Shown here: positions 25,415 to 34,241 of the stretch, one piece after another
Position numbering within the stretch: the first letter of the stretch is position 1
Layout: each line of letters opens with the position of its first letter
Assembly (NCBI RefSeq): GCF_020733705.1
Contig: NZ_JAJFZM010000001.1
Coordinates: 2,914,001-2,978,000 of the forward strand
Reading direction: 5' to 3'
From: Nocardia australiensis
Lineage (GTDB): Bacteria > Actinomycetota > Actinomycetes > Mycobacteriales > Mycobacteriaceae
DNA: 64,000 bases
The notes under the pieces: model-generated
Databases searched by the model: none
What the model was told of the DNA's origin: nothing
What the model saw: the letters and a program-made list of their open reading frames with translations, nothing else
Translations under genes and position numbers: made by a program

Positions 25415-25939
25415 ATGACACTCCCGGCATTCCACTGTCCGACACCGTTGGATATGCGACGCAGTATGGGCCGCTTCACCACCGGTGTCGCCGTCGTCAG
25501 TGCCGACGACGGCTCCGGCGAACCGTCCGCGATGACGATCAGCTCGCTGACTTCGATCAGTCTCGAGCCCGCGATTCTGCTCGTCTCCCTCACCCAAGGT
25601 AGCCGGACCACCGACGCGGTCGAAGGCAGCGGTCGGTTCGCCGTGTCCATCCTCAGCTCCCGTCAGGAGGCACTCGCGCGTCGATTCGCCACTCGTGGCG
25701 GCGCGAGATTCGACGGCATGCCCTACGACGTGAGCCAGTCGGGCCTACCCCTGATCCAGGACGCCCTGACCCAGCTGGAATGCCGGGTCCACACCGCCCA
25801 CGACATCGGTGACCACCGCGTCTTCTACGGCGAGGTGACCGATATGCGTTGGCGTGACGGCACCGGATTGGTGTTCTACTCCGGCCGATTCGGCGACTTC
25901 CTCGACTTCGGCCACGACCAGGTGCCCTGGCTGTACTGA
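25415..25939 (+). CDS. Flavin reductase (HpaC-like)
   Basis: 174 residues. DMRRSMGRFTTGVAVVSADDG, the SLTSISLEPAILLVSLTQGSRTTDAV flavin-binding region and RFAVSILSSRQEALARRFATRGGARFDG are diagnostic of the flavin-reductase domain that supplies FADH2 or FMNH2 to two-component monooxygenases. Last gene of the operon; it lies directly before nested hairpins and pairs functionally with the HpaB-type hydroxylase. Confidence 0.88.
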   Translation: MTLPAFHCPTPLDMRRSMGRFTTGVAVVSADDGSGEPSAMTISSLTSISLEPAILLVSLTQGSRTTDAVEGSGRFAVSILSSRQEALARRFATRGGARFDGMPYDVSQSGLPLIQDALTQLECRVHTAHDIGDHRVFYGEVTDMRWRDGTGLVFYSGRFGDFLDFGHDQVPWLY

Positions 25940-25941
25940 AG

Positions 25942-25994
25942 GACGGGCCGTGTGATCAAGACTGGCCCGTCTCGCGGTTGGTCTTGATCACACG
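25942..25994 (+). terminator. Nested, mutually exclusive hairpins after the HpaBC operon
   Basis: One stem pairs 25949-25962 with 25981-25994 (14 bp, core GTGTGATCAAGAC / GTCTTGATCACAC, 18-nt loop). A second stem pairs 25942-25949 with 25964-25971 (GACGGGCC / GGCCCGTC). They share base 25949 and the second uses the loop of the first, so they compete. The long stem alone makes a good high-GC type terminator 3-10 bp after the stop. Confidence 0.65.
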
Positions 25995-26072
25995 CGGCTT
26001 ACTGCCTGTCCCGATACCGACGGCCGTGACCGTGCCGCGATCAACTACCACCCGGTGGGATGACCGGTGCGG

Positions 26073-26252
26073 TCAGTCGTGGGCCGATGCTTGCATCACC
26101 TGCTCGGCGAATACCGGATTCGCCCGCACGATCACGTACTCGCGGTCCGCGCTGCGTGCGATGTGCCGGATCGGGCGAATACCGGTGAACGTGGCGGTGA
26201 TCGCCATCAGTATCACTGGTGCGCCCAGCCCGATGACGAATGCCAGGACCAC
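26073..26252 (-). CDS. Small membrane protein
   Basis: 59 residues from a GTG at 26252, 12 bp after the stop of the upstream acyl-CoA dehydrogenase. One transmembrane segment (VVLAFVIGLGAPVILMAITA) is followed by a basic stretch IRPIRHIARSADREYVIVRA and FAEQVMQASAHD. Codon use looks coding. It could be a real short operon member or a C-terminal remnant of a larger membrane protein. Confidence 0.45.
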   Translation of the reverse strand: MVLAFVIGLGAPVILMAITATFTGIRPIRHIARSADREYVIVRANPVFAEQVMQASAHD

Positions 26253-26264
26253 TCCGGAAGCTGG

Positions 26265-27347
26265 TTACGACCGCCGGGCGGGCGAGATGGCGTCGGCCAG
26301 CAGCCGCAGCTGCTCGGTGGCCGCGCCGAACAAGAATTCGCCGCGTTTGGCGGCGAGGAAGTACCGGTGCACCTGGTAGTCCAGGAAGATCCCGATGCTC
26401 GCGTGCACGTGCACCATCGTGTGTGCGACGCGGTGACCCGCCTCGGCCGCCCAGAACTTCGCAGTGGCGATTTCGGCGTCGGCGGGCAAGCCCTGGAATT
26501 CGCGCCAGGCGGCCTGCCACAGAGTCAGGCACACCGCCTCGACATCGATGTGCGCGTCGGCCAAGCGCTGCCGGACGGCCTGGAACGAGCCGATGGGCTT
26601 GTCGAATTGCTTTCGGGTCAGTGCGTATTCGCTGGTGAGTTCCAGTGCGCGTGTCAAGACACCGAGCTGGTGGGCACAGGCGGCGATGGTCGCCCGGCGA
26701 TGCGCCCATTCGGCCGCACCGTCGCCGGGCGTCCCCAGAGTCGACCCGGTGCCGACGGTGACGCCGTCGAGTTCGAGCAGCGCCGCATCGGTGCTGTCGA
26801 CGACGTGTTGTCCGGTGGCGTGCAGACCGGGGGTGTCACGGTCGAGTACGAATAACAGCGCTCCCTGCGGGGTTGCGGCTTCGATCAGAAACGCGTCGGC
26901 GAATGCCGCGGCGGGAACGGCACTGTGGGTTCCGCTGATCTGCCAGCCAGTCGCGGCGGATTCGGCGCGGAACCGGTTCTCTTCGGTGGTAAGTGCCACC
27001 GCAAGCGTGGCGGTTCCGGACGCGACGGGCGCGACCCACCGCTGCCACTGCCGGTCGTCACCGAATGTTGCGATCGCGGAGGCGGCCACCGCCACGCTCG
27101 TCAGGTAGGGGGCCGGGGCAAGGGTCCGGCCGATCTCGATGAGCACACTGCACTGCTCCGTCAGACCGAGCCCGCCGCCGATCGGAGCCGGCAGCGCGGC
27201 CTCGATCACTCCGGAGCTGGTCAGCGCTGCCCACAGCGACCGGTCGAGACCGGTGCCGTCCGGTGTGTTCTTCGCCGTCCAGTCGGTGAGCAGCGCGCGG
27301 GTCAGCCCGGCGAGATCACTTTGTTCTTCGGTGAAACTGAAGTCCAT
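26265..27347 (-). CDS. Acyl-CoA dehydrogenase, small partner of a heteromeric pair
   Basis: 360 residues from the ATG at 27347 (MDFSFTEEQSDLAGLTRALL) with AAAGGA upstream. The overall acyl-CoA dehydrogenase fold is present, but flavin-binding signatures in the middle are weak (GTHSAVPAAAFADAFLIEA) while C-terminal helices are typical (TSEYALTRKQFDKPIGSFQAVRQRLADAHIDVEAV ... VHVHASIGIFLDYQVHRYF). This pattern is that of the beta-type half of alpha2beta2 acyl-CoA dehydrogenases such as the mycobacterial ChsE1-ChsE2 and FadE26-FadE27 pairs. It lies 22 bp after its partner. Confidence 0.85.
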   Translation of the reverse strand: MDFSFTEEQSDLAGLTRALLTDWTAKNTPDGTGLDRSLWAALTSSGVIEAALPAPIGGGLGLTEQCSVLIEIGRTLAPAPYLTSVAVAASAIATFGDDRQWQRWVAPVASGTATLAVALTTEENRFRAESAATGWQISGTHSAVPAAAFADAFLIEAATPQGALLFVLDRDTPGLHATGQHVVDSTDAALLELDGVTVGTGSTLGTPGDGAAEWAHRRATIAACAHQLGVLTRALELTSEYALTRKQFDKPIGSFQAVRQRLADAHIDVEAVCLTLWQAAWREFQGLPADAEIATAKFWAAEAGHRVAHTMVHVHASIGIFLDYQVHRYFLAAKRGEFLFGAATEQLRLLADAISPARRS

Positions 27348-27369
27348 AACGGGATTCCTTTGGGAGAGG

Positions 27370-28551
27370 TCAGCGGGTAACGGGAAGTCCGAGAGCGGTT
27401 TTGGCGATGATGTCGCGCTGGACCTCGTTGGTTCCGCCACCGAAGGTGAGGATCAGCGACGATCGGTGGAAACGTTCGATCCGGCCGCGCAGTACGGCGC
27501 CCGGTGAGTCGGTGCGCACGATCGCTGATGTGCCCAGCACCTCCATCAGCAAACGGTATGCCTCCGTGGCCAGTTCGGTGCCGAACACCTTGGTGGCCGA
27601 TGCGTCCGCGTGCCCGAGTTCGCCAGAGTCGGCGGCCCAGGCGATGCGCCAGTTGCGCAGCTTCAGGTATTCGATGTTGGCATGCACGCGGGCCAGATGC
27701 AGTCGAACCCATTCGGCGTCGATGACGCGCGAGCCATCGGCGCGAGTGGTTCGTTCGCACCAATCCCACACCTGTCGCAGCGACTCCTGCAGTGGCGCAG
27801 CGGAAGTCAACGCAACTCGCTCGTGGTTGAGCTGATTGGTGATCAGTGGCCAGCCGGCGTTCGGTTCGCCCACGATGTTGGTGGCGGGGACACGGACGTC
27901 GGAGTAGTAGGTGGCGCTGGTGCCGGGGCCGGCCATCGTGTGAATCTTGGTCCAGGAGAAGCCCGCTGCGGTGGTGGGCACGATCAGGATGGATAGGCCA
28001 CGATGCTTGGACGCTGCTGGGTCGGTGCGTGCGGCCAGCCAGATGTAGTCGGCGTATTCGATGAGGCTGGTCCACGCCTTTTCGCCATTGATGACGAACT
28101 GGTCTCCGTCGCGGATCGCGCGCGTGCGCAATGAGGCGAGATCGGTGCCCGCCTCGGGTTCGGAATAGCCGATGGAGAAGTGCAGGTCGCCCTGTGCGAT
28201 GCGTGGCAAGAAATACGACTTCTGTTCCGGGGTACCGAATCTCATGATCGTTGGGCCGACGGTGTTCACGGTCAGGAACGGGAACGGCACCCCTGCGGAG
28301 GCGGCTTCGTCGTTGAAGACGAGCTGGTCCATCGCCGGTCGGTTCTGCCCGCCGAACTCCTCGGGCCACCCCAGGGTGAGCCAGCCGTCGCGTCCGAGGG
28401 AGCGAACGACTTGTTTGTATGCCTCGGGTGCACCGTATTCGCCGCCCTGGCCTTCCAATGCCGCACGGATTTCAGGTGATATCAGGTCGGCAAAATAGGC
28501 GCGCAGGTGTTTACGTAGCCGCTGTTGATCCTTGGTGAAATCGATATTCAT
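27370..28551 (-). CDS. Acyl-CoA dehydrogenase, large partner of a heteromeric pair
   Basis: 393 residues from the ATG at 28551 (MNIDFTKDQQRLRKHLRAYF), chosen over the ATG at 28557 because GAGGGA has proper spacing only to this one. It has GWPEEFGGQNRPAMDQLVFNDE, the flavin-contact block IGYSEPEAGTDLASLRTRA and the late TFGGGTNEVQRDIIAKTALGLP. This matches the alpha-type subunit of heterotetrameric acyl-CoA dehydrogenases acting on steroid or polycyclic acyl-CoAs in actinomycetes. Its promoter region carries a KstR-like motif. The substrate is inferred by family only. Confidence 0.88.
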   Translation of the reverse strand: MNIDFTKDQQRLRKHLRAYFADLISPEIRAALEGQGGEYGAPEAYKQVVRSLGRDGWLTLGWPEEFGGQNRPAMDQLVFNDEAASAGVPFPFLTVNTVGPTIMRFGTPEQKSYFLPRIAQGDLHFSIGYSEPEAGTDLASLRTRAIRDGDQFVINGEKAWTSLIEYADYIWLAARTDPAASKHRGLSILIVPTTAAGFSWTKIHTMAGPGTSATYYSDVRVPATNIVGEPNAGWPLITNQLNHERVALTSAAPLQESLRQVWDWCERTTRADGSRVIDAEWVRLHLARVHANIEYLKLRNWRIAWAADSGELGHADASATKVFGTELATEAYRLLMEVLGTSAIVRTDSPGAVLRGRIERFHRSSLILTFGGGTNEVQRDIIAKTALGLPVTR

Positions 28552-28591
28552 CCGCATCCCTCACTTCAACTTTTCGATTCTTTTCCAAAAC

Positions 28592-28605
28592 TAGAACATG
28601 TTATT
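28592..28605. promoter_or_regulatory. KstR-like motif before the acyl-CoA dehydrogenase operon
   Basis: TAGAACATGTTATT centres on the palindrome AACATGTT and fits the published KstR pattern TnnAACnnGTTnnA at all but the final base. It lies 41 bp upstream of the minus-strand dehydrogenase start, in a 369-bp gene-free gap that is otherwise unremarkable. Regulation by a KstR-type repressor is a hypothesis. Confidence 0.35.
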
Positions 28606-28920
28606 GCAAGATATGAAGTGTCGATCGCGGCAGGAAAATGCAGGCGGCATGGCAACAAGATGTCACGACCGCCGCAGCTGGACTCGGAATCTCCGGTGCT
28701 TCTCATGCAAGTCGTGGCCTGGTTGCTGTCGCTACACGGAGATAGGGGAATCTTGAAATGAAACACGTTCATCAGCTCGTTGCTTTTTGCGGGAACGGCA
28801 CGAGGGCGCGCCGGAGCGTACCGAAAATGTCCGATACTCCCGCTAAGCTGTTGTCCACCTACGAGATTGACCGTGCGATCATCAAAGGCAAGCTGTCTGG
28901 TATACACGGGGAGGCCGAGG

Positions 28921-29712
28921 GTGAACTACGAGGCGACGGGATCCGCGCGACACGAGCTGAGAAATCTCGATGGCGGCGAGGGCATCGTGGAACTGCTCGC
29001 GAGGTCGCGACAGCTGATCGACCGTGCGATGGATGAATGCCGCGATGATCGTGCTGGCTCCCACGATATCGTGCGGGTGCGCCCGGGGGAGGGCTGGGAG
29101 CAGGAGCTTCAGCGGCTACTGCAACGGGCACGCAAGGAAGCGATGCTGGTGGTGTCGAGCCCGCTGCGCATCCAGCCGCACTATCAGTCCAGCCGGACGC
29201 TGGTGGAGGAGCTCCTTGCCGCGGGACGCGTGGTCCGTCTGCTGTACTCATGCCACTACGTCGAAACTCGAAGCCTGGACATGCTGTTACGGCATCCGCA
29301 GGTACACGCTCAGACGCGGGTGGTCGACGCGGACTTCTACAACATGATCATTATCGACACGCAGGTCGCCGCCATCTGGGGCGGCCTCGGGGAGCAGCGG
29401 CCACACGGATTCGTGGTCCGCGATACGACGTTGTTGCGAGTGATCCACCAGCTCGCCAGAATCCTGTGGGGATCGGCCTCGGACCTGTCGGTACATCTAG
29501 GCTCGCGATCGAACGAGTTCGATGACACGGCACTCGCGGTCCTGCGCGCGCTCAATCAAGGGCTCAAAGACGAGGTCGCCGCGCGCCACCTGTCGGTGTC
29601 GCTGCGGACCTACCGAAGATATGTGGCCGATATGATGGTGCGATTCGGTGTGACCACCCGATTCCAAATCGGTGTTCGCGCAGCGGAACTCGGTCTGCTC
29701 GAATCGTCCTGA
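28921..29712 (+). CDS. Helix-turn-helix regulator with TrmB/phospholipase-D-like sensor domain
   Basis: 264 residues from a GTG at 28921 with GGGGAGG-type ribosome site; a longer frame from 28780 is atypical in composition. The middle (LQRARKEAMLVVSSPLRIQP ... ELLAAGRVVRLLYSCHYVET ... NMIIIDTQVAAIWGG) has the alternating strands of the sensor domain attached to TrmB-like and some LuxR-like regulators. The C-terminus ALNQGLKDEVAARHLSVSLRTYRRYVADMMVRFGVTTRFQIGVRA is a LuxR-like DNA-binding helix set. It sits between two divergent dehydrogenase pairs and probably controls one or both. Confidence 0.75.
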   Translation: MNYEATGSARHELRNLDGGEGIVELLARSRQLIDRAMDECRDDRAGSHDIVRVRPGEGWEQELQRLLQRARKEAMLVVSSPLRIQPHYQSSRTLVEELLAAGRVVRLLYSCHYVETRSLDMLLRHPQVHAQTRVVDADFYNMIIIDTQVAAIWGGLGEQRPHGFVVRDTTLLRVIHQLARILWGSASDLSVHLGSRSNEFDDTALAVLRALNQGLKDEVAARHLSVSLRTYRRYVADMMVRFGVTTRFQIGVRAAELGLLESS

Positions 29713-29893
29713 CGGGCACCGTGGCCGCCCGCGGTCGCGTCACGCACGGTGCTGCGTTGGGACAGCGCGGCGCTGGAGTGAGTCCGGTGTCGGGATTCTT
29801 GCCCGACGTCAGGCGGTTCGGTGCCACCCGTTTCAACTATGTCGGCCGGTCGGCGGCTCCGAGGGCCGATTACTCGCAGGAAGATGTCGCCTC

Positions 29894-29912
29894 CGTCCGG
29901 TAGTACCGGACG
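29894..29912. promoter_or_regulatory. Perfect dyad before the second dehydrogenase pair
   Basis: CGTCCGGTA-G-TACCGGACG lies in the 325-bp gap between the regulator and the gene at 30038, about 125 bp before that start. Candidate operator. No gene is visible in the rest of the gap. Confidence 0.45.
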
Positions 29913-30037
29913 CTGCTGGCCGTTACGTGCCACCCGTGATGTAAATCCTCAGCGCGCGCATACATTCGGCTGGATCCTCCGCGCCGAATTTCCTGATGCA
30001 TGGCGGTTTGCGCTCGTTCTCTCGAGAAGGCTGGTAG

Positions 30038-31087
30038 ATGGATTTCGGATTCGATGAGACACAGCTCGCCGTCGACGAGGCGGTCCGCGGCGTGCTTTCG
30101 AGACAACCGGCTCCTGCCGATGCGTGGCGGATACTGTGCGACGGCGGCCTGCATGTTTTGGGGTTCCCGGAGGAATACGGTGGCGCAGGGCTGGGCGCGG
30201 TCGAAGTGGGAATTGTGGCTCGGGCGCTGGGCGAAGTTGCTCTTACAACACCCTTGCTGGGCACGGGCATTGCCGGGCTTGTGGCCTCGCGAGCACGGGC
30301 CGCGGATGTAACCGACTGGTGCAAGGGCGTGCTCGACGGGCAGGTAACGGCGGTCAGCGCGGGGATCGCGGGCGGCGGTGACCTGCCCGTGACGACGGCA
30401 GACATGGGGACGCAACGTCATACGATCACCGGCCGCTTCGCCGCCGCCCCACATGCGGAGCAAGCACGATGGCTCCTCGCACCCACCGCCGGCGGACCTG
30501 TCCTGGTAGATATCGACGACCGGACGGCGACCGCAACTCCGATCGAATGCTCGCTGGGCACAGAACAATCCGACGCACACCTCGACATGCAGTTCGAACT
30601 CGTCGATGCGAGATGCACAGCGCTGTTGCCGGTGCGTGCCGACCGGCCGGATCTGTATACCGATCTGTATCGCGCGGTCTTCCTGTCCTATGCGAGCGGA
30701 CTGCTCAGCGGCGCACTGAAACTCACTGCCGAGCACCTGGGGTCGAGAACCCAGTTCGGGCGCCCGTTGGCCACATTCCAGGCGGCCTCGCAAGAGATCG
30801 CCGACATCTACGTTCTGGCCACCGCATTGGAATCGGTGTCGTTGTTCTGCAACTGGAGCATCGACAATGGCGGTCGGGCCGGCACCGAACTGGACGCGGC
30901 GCTGTTCTTGTTCGCCGGAGAGGGGCGTGCGGCGATGCAGATGTGCCACCACCTGCACGGGGGACTGGGTGTCGACGTCACCTATCCGATGCACAGGTAC
31001 TTCTCACTCGCCAAGGACGTGGTCCGGCATTGCGGCGGTGAGAGGCAGAATCTCAGGAGGTTGGGTACCCGATGTTCATCGCTCTGA
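30038..31087 (+). CDS. Acyl-CoA dehydrogenase, small partner of second pair
   Basis: 349 residues starting MDFGFDETQLAVDEAVRGVL. Like the protein at 26265 it has an N-terminal helical domain with GFPEEYGGAGLGAVEVGIVARALGEVALTTPLLG, a shortened and divergent middle beta domain, and typical C-terminal helices (LTAEHLGSRTQFGRPLATFQAASQEIADIYVLA and MCHHLHGGLGVDVTYPMHRYF). Consistent with the beta-type subunit of an alpha2beta2 enzyme. Its last 16 bp overlap the next gene, indicating coupled synthesis. Confidence 0.85.
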   Translation: MDFGFDETQLAVDEAVRGVLSRQPAPADAWRILCDGGLHVLGFPEEYGGAGLGAVEVGIVARALGEVALTTPLLGTGIAGLVASRARAADVTDWCKGVLDGQVTAVSAGIAGGGDLPVTTADMGTQRHTITGRFAAAPHAEQARWLLAPTAGGPVLVDIDDRTATATPIECSLGTEQSDAHLDMQFELVDARCTALLPVRADRPDLYTDLYRAVFLSYASGLLSGALKLTAEHLGSRTQFGRPLATFQAASQEIADIYVLATALESVSLFCNWSIDNGGRAGTELDAALFLFAGEGRAAMQMCHHLHGGLGVDVTYPMHRYFSLAKDVVRHCGGERQNLRRLGTRCSSL

Positions 31088-32232
31088 CACCCGAACAGCA
31101 GTCGTTGCAGCGCGAGATCCGTTCGTACTTCGAAACTCTCGTGAGTGAACAGGACGCGCGGACCTTGTTGTCCGACCGGCACGGCGCGGTCGCGAAGCGG
31201 ATCGTGCGACAGCTGGGCGAAGACGGCTGGCTGGGTGTGGGTTGGCCGAAGGAGTTCGGAGGCAAGGGATTCGGTGCGCTCGAGCAGCAGATCTTCGAGT
31301 CCGAGGCGGTGCGGGCGAGTATCCCGCTATCGTCGGTCACCTTGCAAACCGTAGGCCCGACGCTGCTGCGTTACGGCACCGACGAGCAGAAACAGCGGTT
31401 CCTGCCCGGAATCCTGCGTGGTGAAATCGAATTCGCGATCGGCTACACCGAACCGGACGCCGGCACCGATCTGTTCTCGCTGTCGACCACCGCGAAGAAG
31501 CAACCCGACGGTTGCTACATCGTGAACGGCCAGAAGACCTACACGACCGGCGGGCACACCGCGGATTACATCTGGTTGGCAGCTCGAACCGGTACGCGCG
31601 AGTCGCGGCACCGTGGGCTGTCCATTCTGATCGTCGACACTGCCGATCCGGGATTCGGTTGCACCCCAATCATTTCACTCGACGGCGCGCATCACACCAA
31701 TGCCACCTACTTCCACGACGTGCGTGTTCCGGCATCGATGTTGGTCGGCGAGGAGAATAACGGCGTCAAATATCTGATCTCCCAACTCAATCACGAGCGG
31801 GTGATGCTCAGTCCGTCCGGTCGGATCGCCGCCATCTACGATCTGGTGTACAAGTGGGCCGTCTGCGCCGGGATGCTCGACCGAGACGATGTGCGGGAAT
31901 GTTTGGGCGAGATTCTCGCGGTGCTGAAGGTCAACGACATAATGAATTGGCGGGTAGTGGCATCCACAGGCCCGGACGGGCCCAGGCAAGCGGATGCGTC
32001 AGCCTCCAAGGTCTTCCACACCACCCGGGTGCAACGCGTCGCCCGCATTGCCGAAGACATCATCTACGCCTGGGGAGACCTGAGCGACCCGTCCACAGCG
32101 CAGACCCTCAAAGCGCTGGACGTTCATGCCAAACGGAATGTCGTGATCACGTTCGGCGGCGGCGTCAACGAGGTGATGCGGGATATGGTTTCCGAGGTAG
32201 GCCTGGGTCTGCCGAAGGTGGCCCGGAGATGA
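31072..32232 (+). CDS. Acyl-CoA dehydrogenase, large partner of second pair
   Basis: 386 residues, starting MFIALTPEQQSLQREIRSYF inside the end of its partner. It shows GWPKEFGGKGFGALEQQIFESE, the flavin block AIGYTEPDAGTDLFSLSTTAK, SHRGLSILIVDTADPGFG and FGGGVNEVMRDMVSEVGLGLP, the alpha-type signatures also seen in the divergent pair at 27370. The two pairs are probably paralogous heterotetramers with different acyl-CoA preferences. Confidence 0.88.
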   Translation: MFIALTPEQQSLQREIRSYFETLVSEQDARTLLSDRHGAVAKRIVRQLGEDGWLGVGWPKEFGGKGFGALEQQIFESEAVRASIPLSSVTLQTVGPTLLRYGTDEQKQRFLPGILRGEIEFAIGYTEPDAGTDLFSLSTTAKKQPDGCYIVNGQKTYTTGGHTADYIWLAARTGTRESRHRGLSILIVDTADPGFGCTPIISLDGAHHTNATYFHDVRVPASMLVGEENNGVKYLISQLNHERVMLSPSGRIAAIYDLVYKWAVCAGMLDRDDVRECLGEILAVLKVNDIMNWRVVASTGPDGPRQADASASKVFHTTRVQRVARIAEDIIYAWGDLSDPSTAQTLKALDVHAKRNVVITFGGGVNEVMRDMVSEVGLGLPKVARR

Positions 32233-32396
32233 CAATTCGCACGGCAGAGGCATCAGACCTCGGCTGCTTCGAGACCGAGTGGGTACGCCTCGCCGATCAC
32301 GCCGGCGGTACGCATCAGATGGTGACGGACCGGCCGCCGGTCACGTGGAGCAGATCGAGCTTTCCCGCGTCGGAGGTCGCGGCTGCCGCCGTGTAG
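32229..32396 (+). pseudogene. Short reading frame at operon end, probably a truncated gene
   Basis: The ATG overlaps the preceding stop (ATGA) and opens MTIRTAEASDLGCFETEWVR then LADHAGGTHQMVT, which is coding-like for about 33 codons; thereafter the frame only mirrors the antisense XRE gene tail. Likely the 5' end of a lost operon gene, cut where the convergent regulator begins at 32315. Family not recognised. Confidence 0.3.
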
Positions 32397-33173
32397 GTCA
32401 CCACGCGTAGGTCCGCGCCCGGAACGAGGAGGACATCGCAGTCGAGCCGGAGGTCGCCGACCTCCGGGTGGCTGATCGTCTTCTGATCTGTTACGTGCTG
32501 AGCTGCTGTCGCTGTGGCCCAGTATCGAGCGAACGCCGGGGAACTTTCGCGCAGGTTCTGCACGAGTTGGTCGAGTCGGGTGTCGGTGGGATAGCGAGTC
32601 ACCGCGTCCTTGAGGTCGGCGACAATCGACGCCGCGAAGGCGTCTTCTCCGCGTTCGGACCGGAATGGACGTATCGAGGCACGCGCGGCGCCGCTACCGA
32701 AGACGGCGAGCGCGAGATTCCGCTCGGGGGCCGGGAGCGCGCCGGGATCGCCGTGCAGGGCTGTCCACATACTGTTCCACCACACGAGGGTCCAGTCGGC
32801 GGTGAATACCCCGATCGGGATGTCGCCGAGTCGTGCGGTGAGTCGCTGAATGCTGGCAGGCACATGGGTGCTGATGGTCCCCGTCCTGCGGCGGTAGCTG
32901 CCCGGCGCTGCGATACAGCTGATCGCGCTCGGCGCGGGAAAGCTGCAGAGCCCGGGCGAGAGCGGCGACCACCTGGGGCGAAGGGTTGACGGCGCGCCCC
33001 TGCTCCAGGCGCAGAATGTAGTCGACCGAGAGCGCGGCCAGCTGTGCGAGTTCCTCACGGCGCAGTCCCGGAGCACGACGGCCGCCGGCGACGGTGAAGC
33101 CGGCGTCGGCCGGGGAGAGACGGTCGCGCCATGCGCGCAGAAGTTCGCCGAAGCCGGCGCGGGAAGAAGCCAT
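32315..33173 (-). pseudogene. XRE-family regulator with MmyB-like ligand domain, frameshifted
   Basis: The N-terminal part from the ATG at 33173 (MASSRAGFGELLRAWRDRLSPADAGF) encodes a helix-turn-helix (LRREELAQLAALSVDYILRLEQGRAVNPSPQVVAALARALQL). The C-terminal MmyB-like domain (HVPASIQRLTARLGDIPIGVFTADWTLVWWNSMWTALHGDP to LRLDCDVLLVPGADLRVVTYTA) is in another frame. The frames join cleanly as LPPQDG-TISTHVPA if one base is removed from the run of four C at 32879-32882. Both halves are otherwise well conserved, so the indel is recent or a sequencing error. Such regulators often control a divergent SDR, as found here at 33310. Confidence 0.8.
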
Positions 33174-33309
33174 GGTTCCATTCTCACCGCTCGGCACCCG
33201 ACGAGCCTGGGTACTGCTGGTCCTAGTGACGGTCACTGTACTGGTTGACCCAGGCACGAGCGACGAATGTAGGTGACACCCCAAGCAGTAGACCAGCCGA
33301 GGAGACCTC

Positions 33310-34230
33310 ATGCACACCATCGTTATGACCGGCGCAAGTCGCGGGATCGGGCGGCTCGCCGCAGAGCAGATCCTGCGGCGGTCGCCGGATGTACACCTGG
33401 TCGTTGTCGCCCGAGGAACATCCGGGGCACAGCTCTCGGAGGAGCTCGGCGCGGGTGGACATCAGGTCTCGTCAGTCTCGGCGGACCTCGCCTCGCTCGA
33501 GAGTGTCCGGGCTGCCGCAACCGAGATCCGGGATCGGCTCGCCGCCGGTGACCTGCCGCCGCTGCGCGGCTTCGTAGGTAACGCTGGCATCCAGTACACG
33601 AACGCTCTCACCGCAGGGCCCAACGGGTTCGAATCGACGTTCGCGATCAACGTGCTCGCCAACCACCTGTTTGTCCGTCTGCTCGAGGACCGCTTCGCCG
33701 CGCCGGCCCGCATCGCGATCACCGTCAGCGACACCCACTTCGGCGATTTCCGGCACAACCTGGGCATGGTGCCCGGACCGGTCTGGCAATCCCCGGATGT
33801 TCTCGCCCGCATCGGTGCGTTTCCAGAGCCGGACACCGCGACCGCTGGTCGCACGGCGTACTCGACGAGCAAGCTTGCCGCGATCTATCTCGTGCACGAA
33901 TACGCTCGTCGGCTGCCCACCGGGATCGATGCGGTCGCCTACAACCCGGGATTCGTCCCCGGCACCGATCTCGCCCGCGACGCGGACCCCGTGTCCCGGT
34001 TTGTGATGCGCCGCATCATGCCGATGATGACCCTGACACCGTTGGCGACCAGCCGCAGGGCTGCGGGGCGATTCCTCGCCGACGTCGTCCTGGGCACCAC
34101 CGAGGCGCCGACCGGGTCCTACGTCGACCGTAGGCATGTGACCCGGTCGTCGGAGGAGTCGTATGATCCGCAGCGCGAAGCCGAAGTCTGGGAGACCGCC
34201 GAACGCGTCATCGCGGCATACGTCGACTGA
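33310..34230 (+). CDS. Short-chain dehydrogenase/reductase
   Basis: 306 residues. Cofactor motif TGASRGIGRLAAEQIL, the NAG motif FVGNAGIQYTN, and the active site YSTSKLAAIYLVHEYARRL with Tyr and Lys. The length and the extended C-terminus resemble protochlorophyllide-reductase/retinol-dehydrogenase-like SDRs. It starts 136 bp from the divergent XRE/MmyB regulator, a common pairing in which the regulator controls the SDR. Substrate unknown. Confidence 0.88.
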   Translation: MHTIVMTGASRGIGRLAAEQILRRSPDVHLVVVARGTSGAQLSEELGAGGHQVSSVSADLASLESVRAAATEIRDRLAAGDLPPLRGFVGNAGIQYTNALTAGPNGFESTFAINVLANHLFVRLLEDRFAAPARIAITVSDTHFGDFRHNLGMVPGPVWQSPDVLARIGAFPEPDTATAGRTAYSTSKLAAIYLVHEYARRLPTGIDAVAYNPGFVPGTDLARDADPVSRFVMRRIMPMMTLTPLATSRRAAGRFLADVVLGTTEAPTGSYVDRRHVTRSSEESYDPQREAEVWETAERVIAAYVD

Positions 34231-34241
34231 TCCGGAACTCC

